Part shown: one piece after another, positions 51,463 to 59,669 of the stretch
Numbering within the stretch: the stretch's first letter is position 1
Layout of the letters: every line of letters begins with the position of its first letter
Source of the DNA: VXOI01 sp965261945
Lineage (GTDB): Bacteria; Chloroflexota; Dehalococcoidia; Lucifugimonadales; UBA3495
NCBI GenBank assembly: GCA_965261945.1
Contig: CBDHEF010000002.1
Coordinates: 1,240,001 to 1,304,000, forward strand
Direction: 5' to 3'
DNA length: 64,000 bases
Position numbers and translations under genes: made by a program
The notes under the pieces: generated by a model
What the model was told of the DNA's origin: nothing
The model's database searches: none
What the model saw: only the letters and a program-made list of their open reading frames with translations

Positions 51463-51654
51463 CTACGTTTCTGCCAAAAGTTGCGTTCCGGGCCATTCCG
51501 CCACCGGGCGGTAATGTTCCATGTTGGTGGGCGCACCACTCAGCTCACCGGCCCATACCGGCTCCACAGCCACGCCCACGGTGTAGCGGTGGTGGATGGA
51601 TACGGTTCCCGCCACCTGCCGCAAATCTTGCGTCTGTCCAATTTTATCCAGCAT
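51463..51654 (-). CDS. Possible small protein upstream of the cyclophilin gene
   Basis: 63 residues: MLDKIGQTQDLRQVAGTVSI, HHRYTVGVAVEPVWAGELSG and APTNMEHYRPVAEWPGTQLL. Its TAG is 4 bases before the cyclophilin ATG, the spacing of a coupled gene. No family is recognised and no strong ribosome site is visible, so this could be spurious. An HHRYTVGVA.E.. stretch looks like the opening of a longer protein, so a truncated gene is another option. Confidence 0.3.
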   Translation of the reverse strand: MLDKIGQTQDLRQVAGTVSIHHRYTVGVAVEPVWAGELSGAPTNMEHYRPVAEWPGTQLLAET

Positions 51655-51753
51655 TCATTCTATACCAACCTAACTCAACGATGGTATCTCAGAAGACAGC
51701 GAATCGTGCTCCGGCGGACTCGCCGGGAGAATCTCCAGTTCTCCGCCGGGAGC

Positions 51754-52665
51754 TCAGGGCAGGCCCGACAGGAACCTGCTTTGCAGTTCGGGGGCCGTCC
51801 TGAAGCCGCCGCTGAAGGCAGTGGCCTCGATTTCCGACTGGCGGGATTCCAGCCCGCGAGCCATCCGGCACAGATACGTGCCCTTCAGTCGAACCGCCAC
51901 GCCCTCCGACTTCCCGGCGAGGGCGTGGCAGACCTGCTCGGTCAAACGTTGCGGAGTCTGCAACCGGCGGGCCAGCACGTCCACCAGCCCCCGGATGCCA
52001 CCCAGACCGTCCTTCGTTCCTTCTCCCGGCAGGCAAGCCACGTCCACCTCGCCGAAGAAGGGCAGCAGATGGTGTTCGCAGGTGCTGATAAACGGAATGC
52101 CGGCAACAACCAGCATAGCGCCGTCTCGGGACGGCGCCGATGCTCGGCCATCAACGGCGTTCTCCAGTAGTTTCGCCACGTCTCCATTGCCGTAGCGGTA
52201 GCCGGAAAACAGGTCGTCCCAGCACTGCACCACCTGCCGTGGGGTATCCTCCAACTCCGGGCGGGTGGGGTCTTCGCCTATCTGCTGGAGCATCCTGGTG
52301 ACGGTGTTCTCCGCGTCCTCGGCCAGTTCGGCGCCCTCCCACGGGAATACAATCCAGTCCGAGTTTTCCTTTACCAGCAGGGGCTCCAGATCCAGGTTGT
52401 ATTTCTCTCTCACCATTTGCGCGGTACGCCCGCTGTCTATCAGGTCGTCCACCGCGATGGTGGCCTCGGACGAGTCGGCAGTGATAGTCACATCGTGCTT
52501 GACGCGCAACATTGCGGCCACCACGCTGCCACCACGAGGAACGCCCCAGCAGCGGCTTCCGGGAGGAAGCCTGGCGGCCAGTCCGTCAACCAGCCGGTCT
52601 ATTTCCCCCCAAGTCAACGTCCTGACGCGCAAACAACCTCCCTGAAAAACGCCGGCGGCAAGCAT
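51754..52665 (-). CDS. Phosphoribosyltransferase-like domain fused to GTP cyclohydrolase I
   Basis: 303 residues. Residues 15-115 look like a type I phosphoribosyltransferase: WGVPRGGSVVAAML and the PRPP loop ATIAVDDLIDSGRTAQMVRE. From about 120 the FolE domain follows: MLQQIGEDPTRPELEDTPRQ, FISTCEHHLLPFFGEVDVAC with the Cys-His-His zinc/catalytic set, GLGGIRGLVDVLARRLQTPQ, RLTEQVCHALAG and YLCRMARGLESRQSEIEAT with the second zinc Cys. FolE makes dihydroneopterin triphosphate from GTP for folate or deazapurines. The start is unsettled: a TTG at 52632 sits closer to a GGGAGG. The fused N-terminal domain suggests a dedicated base or nucleotide substrate supply; function inferred. Confidence 0.85.
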   Translation of the reverse strand: MLAAGVFQGGCLRVRTLTWGEIDRLVDGLAARLPPGSRCWGVPRGGSVVAAMLRVKHDVTITADSSEATIAVDDLIDSGRTAQMVREKYNLDLEPLLVKENSDWIVFPWEGAELAEDAENTVTRMLQQIGEDPTRPELEDTPRQVVQCWDDLFSGYRYGNGDVAKLLENAVDGRASAPSRDGAMLVVAGIPFISTCEHHLLPFFGEVDVACLPGEGTKDGLGGIRGLVDVLARRLQTPQRLTEQVCHALAGKSEGVAVRLKGTYLCRMARGLESRQSEIEATAFSGGFRTAPELQSRFLSGLP

Positions 52666-52685
52666 CGTAGGGGCTGACTGCGCGG

Positions 52686-52966
52686 GAAGGGGTATATCCC
52701 GCCCCGATTATGGCTACCCGTTCACACATACGGCCTCTAAGCCGCGACACGGCCAATCTTCCGCATCCGGCGGATTTCACGGCCAAGAATATACCAGAAA
52801 GCTACGCCAACACAAAACCGGGTATGCCGGCCCCAGGGTATTTGGGCTGTTCTCTGTCCCCCAGGGAGGGACAGCAGGGCACCCCCGCCAGCAGGCGCTT
52901 ATTGGTTCAGCCGAGGACTTCACCCTTACCCCAGCCCTCTCCCTCAAGAGAGAGAATCAAAATACC
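52686..52966. other. Intergenic region with a degenerate hairpin repeat
   Basis: About 280 bases, no supported gene. A weak member of the CCCTCTCCC repeat family lies at 52935-52954 (CCCTCTCCCTCAAGAGAGAG). Confidence 0.5.
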
Positions 52967-54403
52967 TTACGGCTGGTTCGGCTCGTCCCAATCCTGCCAG
53001 TAGTCGTGGGCCGGTTCGTTCTTCCGGCGCAGGCGGTTGTAGACGAAGCGGACGGCTACCGCTCCGGCGGCCAGCAAAGCCACTCCGGCCAGCACCCAGG
53101 AGTCGATGAACACGAAGGGCGATGGTTCTTCCCGTCGCGGCTCCGGCATGGCGGCGGTGGCAGGCGAGGAGCGGGCAGCGGGCGGTTCTGCTTCCTGCTG
53201 CCGGTCTGCATTCGAGTTCGTGGCGGTGGGTGGCCCGGAACTCCGCTCGTCCGGCGCCTCAGCCGGTTCCGGGCGGTGCAACGGCCTGGGGTTTTGCGCG
53301 GGCGCGGGAATGGGCAACCCGCTCCAATTGGCGTCCAGCCCGTGCTCATCGAACCCGTAGACGTTTACCAGCGCCGCTTCAATTGTCCGGCCCCCTCCAA
53401 GCTCGCCCAGCAATCGGCGGAACCTGTCCTCTCCGTATTCCTCAATCAGATGGGCGACGACACTGACCGACTTCCGATAGAAAAGGGGAATGCTTTCGGG
53501 AGTGCCGGAGAGGTTCTTCATAGCGCTGATGTGCGGCGTCCTGCGGTACAGGTCCCTGCTGTCCTGCACCCGGACGTTGGGCTCCGTGTAGGTGGCGAAT
53601 CCCTCGTTCAGCCAGGCGGGCACTTCAAGGGCGCGGTTTCCCAGGGCGTCGCGCAGCATCATGTGGGCCGACTCGTGGACGATGATGCGCCTGTCCAGCC
53701 CCTGCCCCACGAATACTCCCTGCTCCGGGAAGGCATAGCCGGCAAAGGTGCCGTGGTCGGTGGTGGTCTGGCTCTGCACCGGAAAGGCGGCGTTGGCATC
53801 GGCGTAGCTGTTGTATATCACGCCCTTGAAGCTGTCGGGCTGCTCCAGTTGCAACAGTTCCCCAACGCGGCGCAGGTCTTCGCGCAGCGCATTGGCTGCG
53901 TTGCCGATGCGGGAATCATCAATGTCGTGAAATACCAGTTCGAGCGGGCCAATTTTCACCCGCCGCCAGTCAAACCGCTGGTCCAGGTATTCCACCGTCG
54001 CAAGGTCGGTCCTGATGACGTTGCCCTGAACGTCCCGGACTTCGTAGAAATACTCCACGTCTGCACCGGGGGCTATGTAAGTGGAGTCTCGAACCGGAAT
54101 TGACTGCGTGGCAACTATCCTCGTCCCCGGCTCAAACTCGGCGTAGGCGTAACCCCATCGCCGGGAACCGGCGGGGCGGTAAAAGACCCGCACCTCGGCA
54201 ATTTCCGCGTCCGCCTCGACAGTCACGCTCAGGCCGACACCCGATGGATAGTTGACCTCCTGCCGGGTGTCAATCACGGTGATGGTCCCGCCGGCGCCCT
54301 GTGCCGGGGCCGGGGCCGGGAACCACGCCACTACCGACAAGAGGACGGCGAGCGTGAGAGCCAGCCACAAGGCGGCGAGAGACCTGGCGGCAACCACAAC
54401 CAT
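52967..54403 (-). CDS. Secreted peptidase MA-family zinc metalloprotease, membrane anchored
   Basis: 478 residues from the ATG at 54403 with GGAGGG upstream. Signal peptide AALWLALTLAVLLSVVAWFP to about 35. An Ig-like N-terminal domain (TVEADAEIAEVRVFYRPAGS) follows, then the gluzincin domain with RRIIVHESAHMMLRDALGNR (HExxH near residue 250) and WLNEGFATYTEP with the third ligand Glu. A Pro/Ala/Ser-rich linker (about 370-430) leads to a C-terminal membrane helix (WVLAGVALLAAGAVAVRFVY) and an acidic tail. It is a tethered extracytoplasmic protease. It lies downstream of the Ada gene on the same strand, with about 70 bases between. Confidence 0.85.
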   Translation of the reverse strand: MVVVAARSLAALWLALTLAVLLSVVAWFPAPAPAQGAGGTITVIDTRQEVNYPSGVGLSVTVEADAEIAEVRVFYRPAGSRRWGYAYAEFEPGTRIVATQSIPVRDSTYIAPGADVEYFYEVRDVQGNVIRTDLATVEYLDQRFDWRRVKIGPLELVFHDIDDSRIGNAANALREDLRRVGELLQLEQPDSFKGVIYNSYADANAAFPVQSQTTTDHGTFAGYAFPEQGVFVGQGLDRRIIVHESAHMMLRDALGNRALEVPAWLNEGFATYTEPNVRVQDSRDLYRRTPHISAMKNLSGTPESIPLFYRKSVSVVAHLIEEYGEDRFRRLLGELGGGRTIEAALVNVYGFDEHGLDANWSGLPIPAPAQNPRPLHRPEPAEAPDERSSGPPTATNSNADRQQEAEPPAARSSPATAAMPEPRREEPSPFVFIDSWVLAGVALLAAGAVAVRFVYNRLRRKNEPAHDYWQDWDEPNQP

Positions 54404-54471
54404 CAGGGCCAACCCTCCGGGGCATTGTTGATGCCGATTATACGCCGTGGGAAGGTATTCGGACTTACAGG

Positions 54472-55605
54472 CTACGGGCGGGAATCGGTTCCGTCGGCCT
54501 CTGTGGCGGACTGGCTGCGCTCCATGGACAACAGGGCCTCCTTCCGGTGCAGACCCCAGCGGTAGCCTGCAAGCCCGCCGTCCTTTCGCAGCGCTCGGTG
54601 GCAGGGGACGATGGGCGCCACGGGGTTGGTGGCGCAGGCGCGTCCCACGGCTCGGCTGGCCTTGGGATGTTCCAGCTCCTCGGCCAACTGCTGATAGGTT
54701 CGGGTTTCGCCCACGGGTATCGCCTGCAACTGCCGCCACACCCGCCACTGGAACATGGTGGCCCGGACATCCAGCGGCAGATCTATGTCCATGCTGCGTC
54801 CGTCCAGGTACGCCAGGGCCGCGTTGGTCCAGCTCCGCAACCCGGCTGTCTCCGGGGAACCGCCGTCCAGTTCGGCGCGCTGAAGCGTGGCCGCCGGGAA
54901 TTCCTGCTCCAGCTCGACCACGAGCGCACCGGCGCCGTCGCCCAGCTTGACCGCGCAGACGCCGCGGCTGGTGCCGGCCAAAAGCAGACCGCCCAAGGCC
55001 GATTCGGTAACGATGTATCGGACCAGCGCGCCCGCGCCGCCCTTCCGGTAGCTGGCTGGTGTCATGCCCAGTTGCTCCTTCGCATTTTCGTAGAGTCGGC
55101 TGGAAGAGCCGTAACCGGCCTCGTAAATGGCTTCGGACACGTTGGCCCCTTCCCGCAGCAGACCCTTGAGGCGCTCCACCCGCCTGCCGCGGGCGTACTG
55201 CGACGGGGTGAGGCCGGTTTGCCGCCTGAATTCCCGCTGCAAGTGCGAGGGCAAAACTCCCACTGACTCGCTGATTTCGGGCAAACGGGGCGGTGTATCG
55301 TTGGCGTCTACATACTCGTTAATGTATTCGCAGGCGAGGCGCACCAACTCGGCATCCGTCCTTTTCCGGTCGGGCAGACATCGGCGGCAGGCGCGGAAGC
55401 CCGCGTTCTTCGCTTCTTCAGGGGCAAGGAAGTAGTGGACCTGCTCCTGCCGGGGGCGGCGGCTCGGGCAGGTGGGGCGACAGTAAACGCCGGTGGACCT
55501 GACGGCGTAAACAAAGCGGCCATCAAAGCTGCGGTCCCGCGACATAACCGCAGTCCACAGCCTTTCAGGGTCCGGGTGAGCCGTTTCCGGTTGCGCAATC
55601 GTCAT
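54472..55605 (-). CDS. ada: Ada-type methylphosphotriester/O6-methylguanine-DNA methyltransferase and regulator
   Basis: 377 residues from the ATG at 55605 with AGGAGG upstream. Three domains in order. The Ada zinc domain has RSTGVYCRPTCPSRRP and GFRACRRCLPD; the four Cys bind zinc and the first accepts methyl groups. An AraC-type HTH (LPEISESVGVLPSHLQREFR and GLTPSQYARGRRVERLKGLL) follows near residues 100-185. The C-terminal methyltransferase has IPVGETRTYQQLAEELEHPK and NPVAPIVPCHRALRKDGGLA with the PCHR acceptor Cys. It both repairs alkylated DNA and activates the adaptive response; no Ada box was identified. Confidence 0.95.
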   Translation of the reverse strand: MTIAQPETAHPDPERLWTAVMSRDRSFDGRFVYAVRSTGVYCRPTCPSRRPRQEQVHYFLAPEEAKNAGFRACRRCLPDRKRTDAELVRLACEYINEYVDANDTPPRLPEISESVGVLPSHLQREFRRQTGLTPSQYARGRRVERLKGLLREGANVSEAIYEAGYGSSSRLYENAKEQLGMTPASYRKGGAGALVRYIVTESALGGLLLAGTSRGVCAVKLGDGAGALVVELEQEFPAATLQRAELDGGSPETAGLRSWTNAALAYLDGRSMDIDLPLDVRATMFQWRVWRQLQAIPVGETRTYQQLAEELEHPKASRAVGRACATNPVAPIVPCHRALRKDGGLAGYRWGLHRKEALLSMERSQSATEADGTDSRP

Positions 55606-55671
55606 GTCGGCGTCCTCCTGGCTGGAAATGGACACGGGGGGAGGGTCCAATTGCCAAATAGACACGCTTCC

Positions 55672-56181
55672 TCACGCTGCCAGGGGCCGGACGAAGTGGG
55701 TGGAGTTTACCAGCGCCAACAACCGCCCGTTGCCGTCGGTGACCCAGGTGGAGGCGGCTACCAAGGTACGCCCCGGGTGGGGAATAGTCGCCTCGGCCAC
55801 CAGCAACCCCTCGCGTATGTTGGCGACAATCTGGCTGGAAATGGACACCGCCACCGGCAACTGTTCCGGCTCAAGCTCGCCGCGATAGGCGGCCATGGAG
55901 GCCAGCGTGGCGGCGGTGTCGGCCAGGGAAATCATCACCCCGGCATGGATGTATTGGTGCGGCGTGTACAGGCCGTGGTGCACGGGCAGTTCCACCACGG
56001 CGCGTTCCGCTCCCACCTCCACCACCCGCATTTTGAGTCGGTTCATCAGCGTTTCTTCGCCATATTGCCGGTTGAGCCACTCTGCCAGTTCCTGCGGCGA
56101 CAGGTCTTTGGGCCATTTCTCCACAAAAATTCCTCGATCGGTTATTTCCTTCGACGTATCCAGATTAGCCGATGCCCGCAT
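55672..56181 (-). CDS. Hotdog-fold thioesterase (PaaI-like)
   Basis: 169 residues. The hotdog core runs from about residue 50: MRVVEVGAERAVVELPVHHG, YIHAGVMISLADTAATLASM with the helix-start HAGVMxxLAD motif of PaaI-type thioesterases, PVAVSISSQIVANIREGLLV, and a final strand VNSTHFVRP. The first 45 residues (RGIFVEKWPKDLSPQELAEW) are an added helical segment. It would hydrolyse an acyl- or aryl-CoA. It lies 66 bases upstream of the Ada gene on the same strand. Confidence 0.85.
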   Translation of the reverse strand: MRASANLDTSKEITDRGIFVEKWPKDLSPQELAEWLNRQYGEETLMNRLKMRVVEVGAERAVVELPVHHGLYTPHQYIHAGVMISLADTAATLASMAAYRGELEPEQLPVAVSISSQIVANIREGLLVAEATIPHPGRTLVAASTWVTDGNGRLLALVNSTHFVRPLAA

Positions 56182-56317
56182 CCAATTCTATCCGGTTTTC
56201 GCACTCGAATTCAGGATTGCCGCGGGAAATACATGACAGACGGCCCTTATGATGCCGTACATTTGTTCTGTATAATCCAGCCTGTCAACCCATCTGACGC
56301 GAGCCGCCAAAGCAGCC

Positions 56318-57047
56318 ATGCCTGAACCGCTTCCTGAACTGTCCGTAGCCTGCGTTCTGATTGCCCACCTGCCGGTGAAGGCCGAGATGCGGCGATACCC
56401 CGCCCTGCGCGGCAGGCCACTGGTGGTCGTCGAAAAGATCGGCCCCCGAGAACTGGTTCTGGACTATAGCGCCGAAGCCGCAGGCGTAACCGAGGGGATG
56501 CCCTTGACCGATGCCATCACACTCTGTCCGCAGGCGGTATTGATGCAGGCTGACGCCAAGTATTACAGCGACACCCACAACCGGCTGGCCGATGCTCTGG
56601 CGATGCGGATGCCCCGAAGTGGAAACAGGCGGGATGGGATGCTTCTTCGCCAGCCTGGAGGGACTGAGCGAGATTCGCGGCGGGGAGGCCCGGCTGGCCG
56701 CGTCGCTGCTTCAATCAGTGCCGCTGCCTTACAACCCGCGCCTGGGCATGGCCTGCGCCAAGTTCCCTGCCTACGTGGCTGCCGCCACCGCCCCGCATGG
56801 CCGGGCCGCCAGGGTCCCCCTCGACACAGCGGCATTCCTGGCCTGCTGCTCCGTAAACCACCTGCCTCTGTCTCCGGAAGGCAGGGAGCGGCTGGCCCGA
56901 CACGGCATCCTCACCCTGGGGCGGCTTGCAGCCATGCCGGTCGCCGAGGCTCTTGCGATTCTGGGCGCGGAAGGCCAACGAGCTTGGGAACTGGTTCGCG
57001 GAATTGACCGGGAGCCCCTGCCGAATATCCACAGGGCTGCGGCCTGA
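56318..57047 (+). pseudogene. Y-family DNA polymerase (ImuB/DinB-like), frameshifted and truncated
   Basis: Frame one from 56318: SVACVLIAHLPVKAEMRRYP, ALRGRPLVVVEKIGPRELVL, AAGVTEGMPLTDAITLCPQA and KYYSDTHNRLADALA, the start of a Y-family polymerase. At about 56600 a frame change leads to CPEVETGGMGCFFASLEGLS, LLQSVPLPYNPRLGMACAKF and LSPEGRERLARHGILTLGRL in another frame, ending at 57047 after ELVRGIDREPLPNIHR. The product would be about 240 residues against about 400 in full genes, and the finger-palm Asp-Asp positions are not all present. Inactive. Confidence 0.8.
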
Positions 57048-57145
57048 TGCGAGGGAGCCTGAAGCACGGGCTGGATGTTAAAATGGGCCTCTCGCATTGA
57101 AGCGAATGGAAGCAAATGTATTCCCAGCGTATGCAGGAGGCAGGC

Positions 57146-58291
57146 ATGGAAAACCTTCTCGTCATCTCGTCCGATTCCCACGTGTTTGAACCTCCTGGCC
57201 TTTGGACGGAGCGCATCGACGCCGAGTTCCGCGAGCGCGCCCCCCGGATGCAGCGCGTGGGCGATGTGGACCACTTGGTGGTGGAAAAGGACCAGATGAT
57301 TGCCGGCATCGGCCTCATCTCCAACGCGGGCGCCCGCTTCGAGAACCCGGAGCAGATTTCCGCCCACGGCCGCTTCGAGGACGTTCATGTCGGAGGATAT
57401 GACCCCGCCCAGCACATCCGCGACATGAAAATAGACGGAGTCTCCGGCGAACTGCTGTACCCGTCGCAGGGCCTGTTCTATTTCAAGGTCGCCGACTCGC
57501 GCCTGATGTCGGCCATTTTCCGCGCATACAACGACTGGCTGGCCGAGTTCTGCGCCGCTGATCCGCACCGGCTCAAGGGCGTGGCAATGGTCAACCTCGA
57601 CGACGTATCCGAAGGCGTCGCCGAACTGGAGCGCTGCGCCAAGCTGGGCATGGCGGCAGCGATGATCACCGAGTACCCGCAGGAGCACAGGCGCTACGAC
57701 AGCCCGGAATACGAACCCTTCTGGGCCGCCGCGCAGGACTTCGATATGCCCGTCAGCCTGCACACCGCCACCCGACGCGAGGGCCGCAGCCGGGGCGCGG
57801 GCGCAACATCGGTGCGCGACGCCAGCGGCCGCGCCACCAAGGTCTTCTACCCCGCCACCTCTTTATGCGACATCATCTTCTCGGGCGTGTTCGAGCGCTA
57901 TCCAAAGTTCAAGCTGGCCATTGTGGAGTTCGAGCTTTCCTGGGCGCCCCACCTGCTGGACTCCATGGACTATACCTACATCGAGCGGCAGGAGGAGGCT
58001 TTCTACCGCTTCAAGGGCGACGTCCGCCCCAGCGACTTCTTCCGCAGCAACGTCTACCTCAGCTTCCAGGAAGACGCCGTCGGAATCCGCCTGCGGGACA
58101 TGATTGGCGTTGACCGGCTGATGTGGGGCAGCGACTACCCGCACTCCGAGTCCACCTTCCCCCGCTCCCGCGAGGTGCTGAGCGAGATTCTGGAAGGCGT
58201 CCCCATCGAAGAGCAGGCCAGCATCGTGGGCGGCGCAGCGGCCGAGCTCTACGGGTTCGAGGTCGCCAGGGTGGCCGTGCCCATCGGGTGA
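57146..58291 (+). CDS. Amidohydrolase-2 family metal-dependent hydrolase
   Basis: 381 residues from the ATG at 57146, with AGGAGG upstream. NLLVISSDSHVFEPPGLWTE gives the N-terminal DxH metal pair, MKIDGVSGELLYPSQGLFYF is family-typical, DMPVSLHTATRREG the mid-barrel His, and LMWGSDYPHSESTFPRSREV the catalytic Asp with downstream His. Family members include aminocarboxymuconate-semialdehyde decarboxylase and many decarboxylases or hydrolases with Zn or Mn. Role most likely in catabolism of a cyclic or aromatic acid. Single gene. Confidence 0.9.
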   Translation: MENLLVISSDSHVFEPPGLWTERIDAEFRERAPRMQRVGDVDHLVVEKDQMIAGIGLISNAGARFENPEQISAHGRFEDVHVGGYDPAQHIRDMKIDGVSGELLYPSQGLFYFKVADSRLMSAIFRAYNDWLAEFCAADPHRLKGVAMVNLDDVSEGVAELERCAKLGMAAAMITEYPQEHRRYDSPEYEPFWAAAQDFDMPVSLHTATRREGRSRGAGATSVRDASGRATKVFYPATSLCDIIFSGVFERYPKFKLAIVEFELSWAPHLLDSMDYTYIERQEEAFYRFKGDVRPSDFFRSNVYLSFQEDAVGIRLRDMIGVDRLMWGSDYPHSESTFPRSREVLSEILEGVPIEEQASIVGGAAAELYGFEVARVAVPIG

Positions 58292-58321
58292 AGGCTTCTG
58301 CTTAACCGAGGCTCGAAGGTA

Positions 58322-59017
58322 TGGCTCGAAGGTACGGAAGGAAGGGCGACATTGGCCGAAGAAATACGTTGGCAATACCGCTTCCACAATTTTTCCGAGC
58401 CTATTCTCTACTGCGGGCCGCCTTTGACCGGGAAGTTGACGAGTTGAATGATCTGGAGAAGGAAGGAGTAATCCAAAGGGAATTATATCGAATCCTACAC
58501 ATCTCCCTCCCCATCGTCATTCTTGCCCATACTGTCATTCCCGCGAAAGCGGGAATCCAGAGCGCCCCTGCCAATAGCAGCCTTGCCGTTGCCGAACCCT
58601 CTGGATTCCCGCTTTCGCGGGAATGACGGGGTGAGGGCGTTTAGGATTCGATATAATTCCCAATCCATAAGATTCGAATACACTTTCGAGCTGAGTTGGA
58701 ACACGCTGAAAGACCGCTTGGAGCATGACGGTGTAATTATGCAGTCGGTAACGCCACGAAATGTCATTCGCACCGCTGCCGCCACAGGACTGGTTGCCGA
58801 CGGCCAGACGTGGATTGATATGCTCGAAGACCGGCGGAACATCTCGCACCGCTACGACATCGAGATGATCGAGAACGTGCTCGGCAACATCCGGGACAAT
58901 TACCTGGCACATCGCGCAGAAGTGCGATGTGCCAGCCTACGAAAGCATCAGCTACGGACCGCTGAGGCGCCTCATCGACGAAAGGGGCATCACCATATAC
59001 GAAAACGTCAAAGGATA
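58322..59017 (+). pseudogene. Nucleotidyltransferase substrate-binding protein (HI0074-like), broken and split by a MITE
   Basis: Pieces in several frames: RWQYRFHNF, then after a shift RAYSLLRAAFDREVDELNDL and EKEGVIQ, broken by the MITE at 58478-58661, then RFEYTFELSWNTLKDRLEHD, GVIMQSVTPRNVIRTAAATG and DMLEDRRNISHRYDIEMIEN. VIQRFEYTFELSW is the family's core motif and is restored if the MITE and one target copy are removed. After NYLAH the sequence jumps, in another frame, to YESISYGPLRRLIDERGITI, which resembles the C terminus of the partner nucleotidyltransferase. So a deletion also fused parts of the two genes of a MNT/HEPN-like pair. Confidence 0.75.
58478..58661. mobile_element. 184-bp MITE with IS1595-type ends and inner palindromes
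   Basis: Perfect 20-bp terminal repeats GGGAATTATATCGAATCCTA at both ends (58478-58497 and 58642-58661). An 8-bp duplication AATCCAAA lies at 58470-58477, with its partner at 58662-58670 carrying a one-base insertion. The interior has two inverted ATTCCC-N8-GGGAAT palindromes (58537-58556 and 58605-58624). The first 11 terminal bases equal those of the IS1595 transposon at 13572. Confidence 0.88.
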
Positions 59018-59026
59018 GGCGGCGAC

Positions 59027-59284
59027 ATGAAGCGAGCATACAAAGCAATCCTCCACGGCGATAAGGTGGAGTGGCTCGACGGCGCACCCGATGCCGACGG
59101 GCCGGTGCCGGTGGAGATTACAGTCGAGGCTGGATCCTCCAGCGAGCCCACCGACGAAGAGTCGGAACCAGTCTCCGAGTTGTTTCAGGAGCTGGCGGAC
59201 ATGGGCGCTTTTGCCGATATAGAAGACCCTGTGGCTTGGCAGCAAGAGATTCGCAAGGATCGCCCTTTGCCTTTCCGAGACTAA
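59027..59284 (+). CDS. Small acidic antitoxin-like protein upstream of a PIN toxin
   Basis: 85 residues from the ATG at 59027. KRAYKAILHGDKVEWLDGAP is a short N-terminal strand region, followed by PVPVEITVEAGSSSEPTDEE and SELFQELADMGAFADIEDPV with WQQEIRKDRPLPFRD at the end. The acidic C-terminal tail ending in a basic RKDRPLPFRD is the form of VapB-type antitoxins that wrap the toxin. It ends one base before the PIN gene's ATG. No DNA-binding domain is clear, so the regulatory half is uncertain. Confidence 0.65.
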   Translation: MKRAYKAILHGDKVEWLDGAPDADGPVPVEITVEAGSSSEPTDEESEPVSELFQELADMGAFADIEDPVAWQQEIRKDRPLPFRD

Positions 59285-59285
59285 T

Positions 59286-59651
59286 ATGTTACTTGACAGT
59301 AACATTATCATTTACGCCTCTAAACCGGAGAACGCCGAATTGCGATTTTTCCTTGACCGAATCCGACGGTCAGTATCAGTCATAAGCTATATTGAATCTC
59401 TCGGATATCAACGTTTGAGCGAACAAGAACGTGAACGGTTGCTTCGGATTTTCCGGAGGACTCGTATCCTTCCATTGACGGACACAATCGCTCGGCAGGC
59501 CGTAAGCCTGCGCCAGCAACGCCGCGTGGGGCTGGGGGACTCTATAATCGCCGCGACGGCCATGGTCCATAACCTGACGCTAGTAACCCACAACGTCGAA
59601 GACTTCCGATGGATTGGAGGACTTGAACTTCTGGACCCACTCTCAAACTAA
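59286..59651 (+). CDS. PIN-domain toxin (VapC-like)
   Basis: 121 residues. MLLDSNIIIYASKPEN has the first catalytic Asp, VISYIESLGYQRLSEQE the conserved Glu, and VGLGDSIIAATAMVHNLTLV the second Asp with the following THNVEDF the last Asp of the PIN metal site. PIN toxins are Mg/Mn-dependent RNases acting on tRNA or rRNA. One base separates it from the antitoxin-like gene. Intact by length and residues. Confidence 0.88.
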   Translation: MLLDSNIIIYASKPENAELRFFLDRIRRSVSVISYIESLGYQRLSEQERERLLRIFRRTRILPLTDTIARQAVSLRQQRRVGLGDSIIAATAMVHNLTLVTHNVEDFRWIGGLELLDPLSN

Positions 59652-59669
59652 CAGAAAGGAGCCGGAAAG

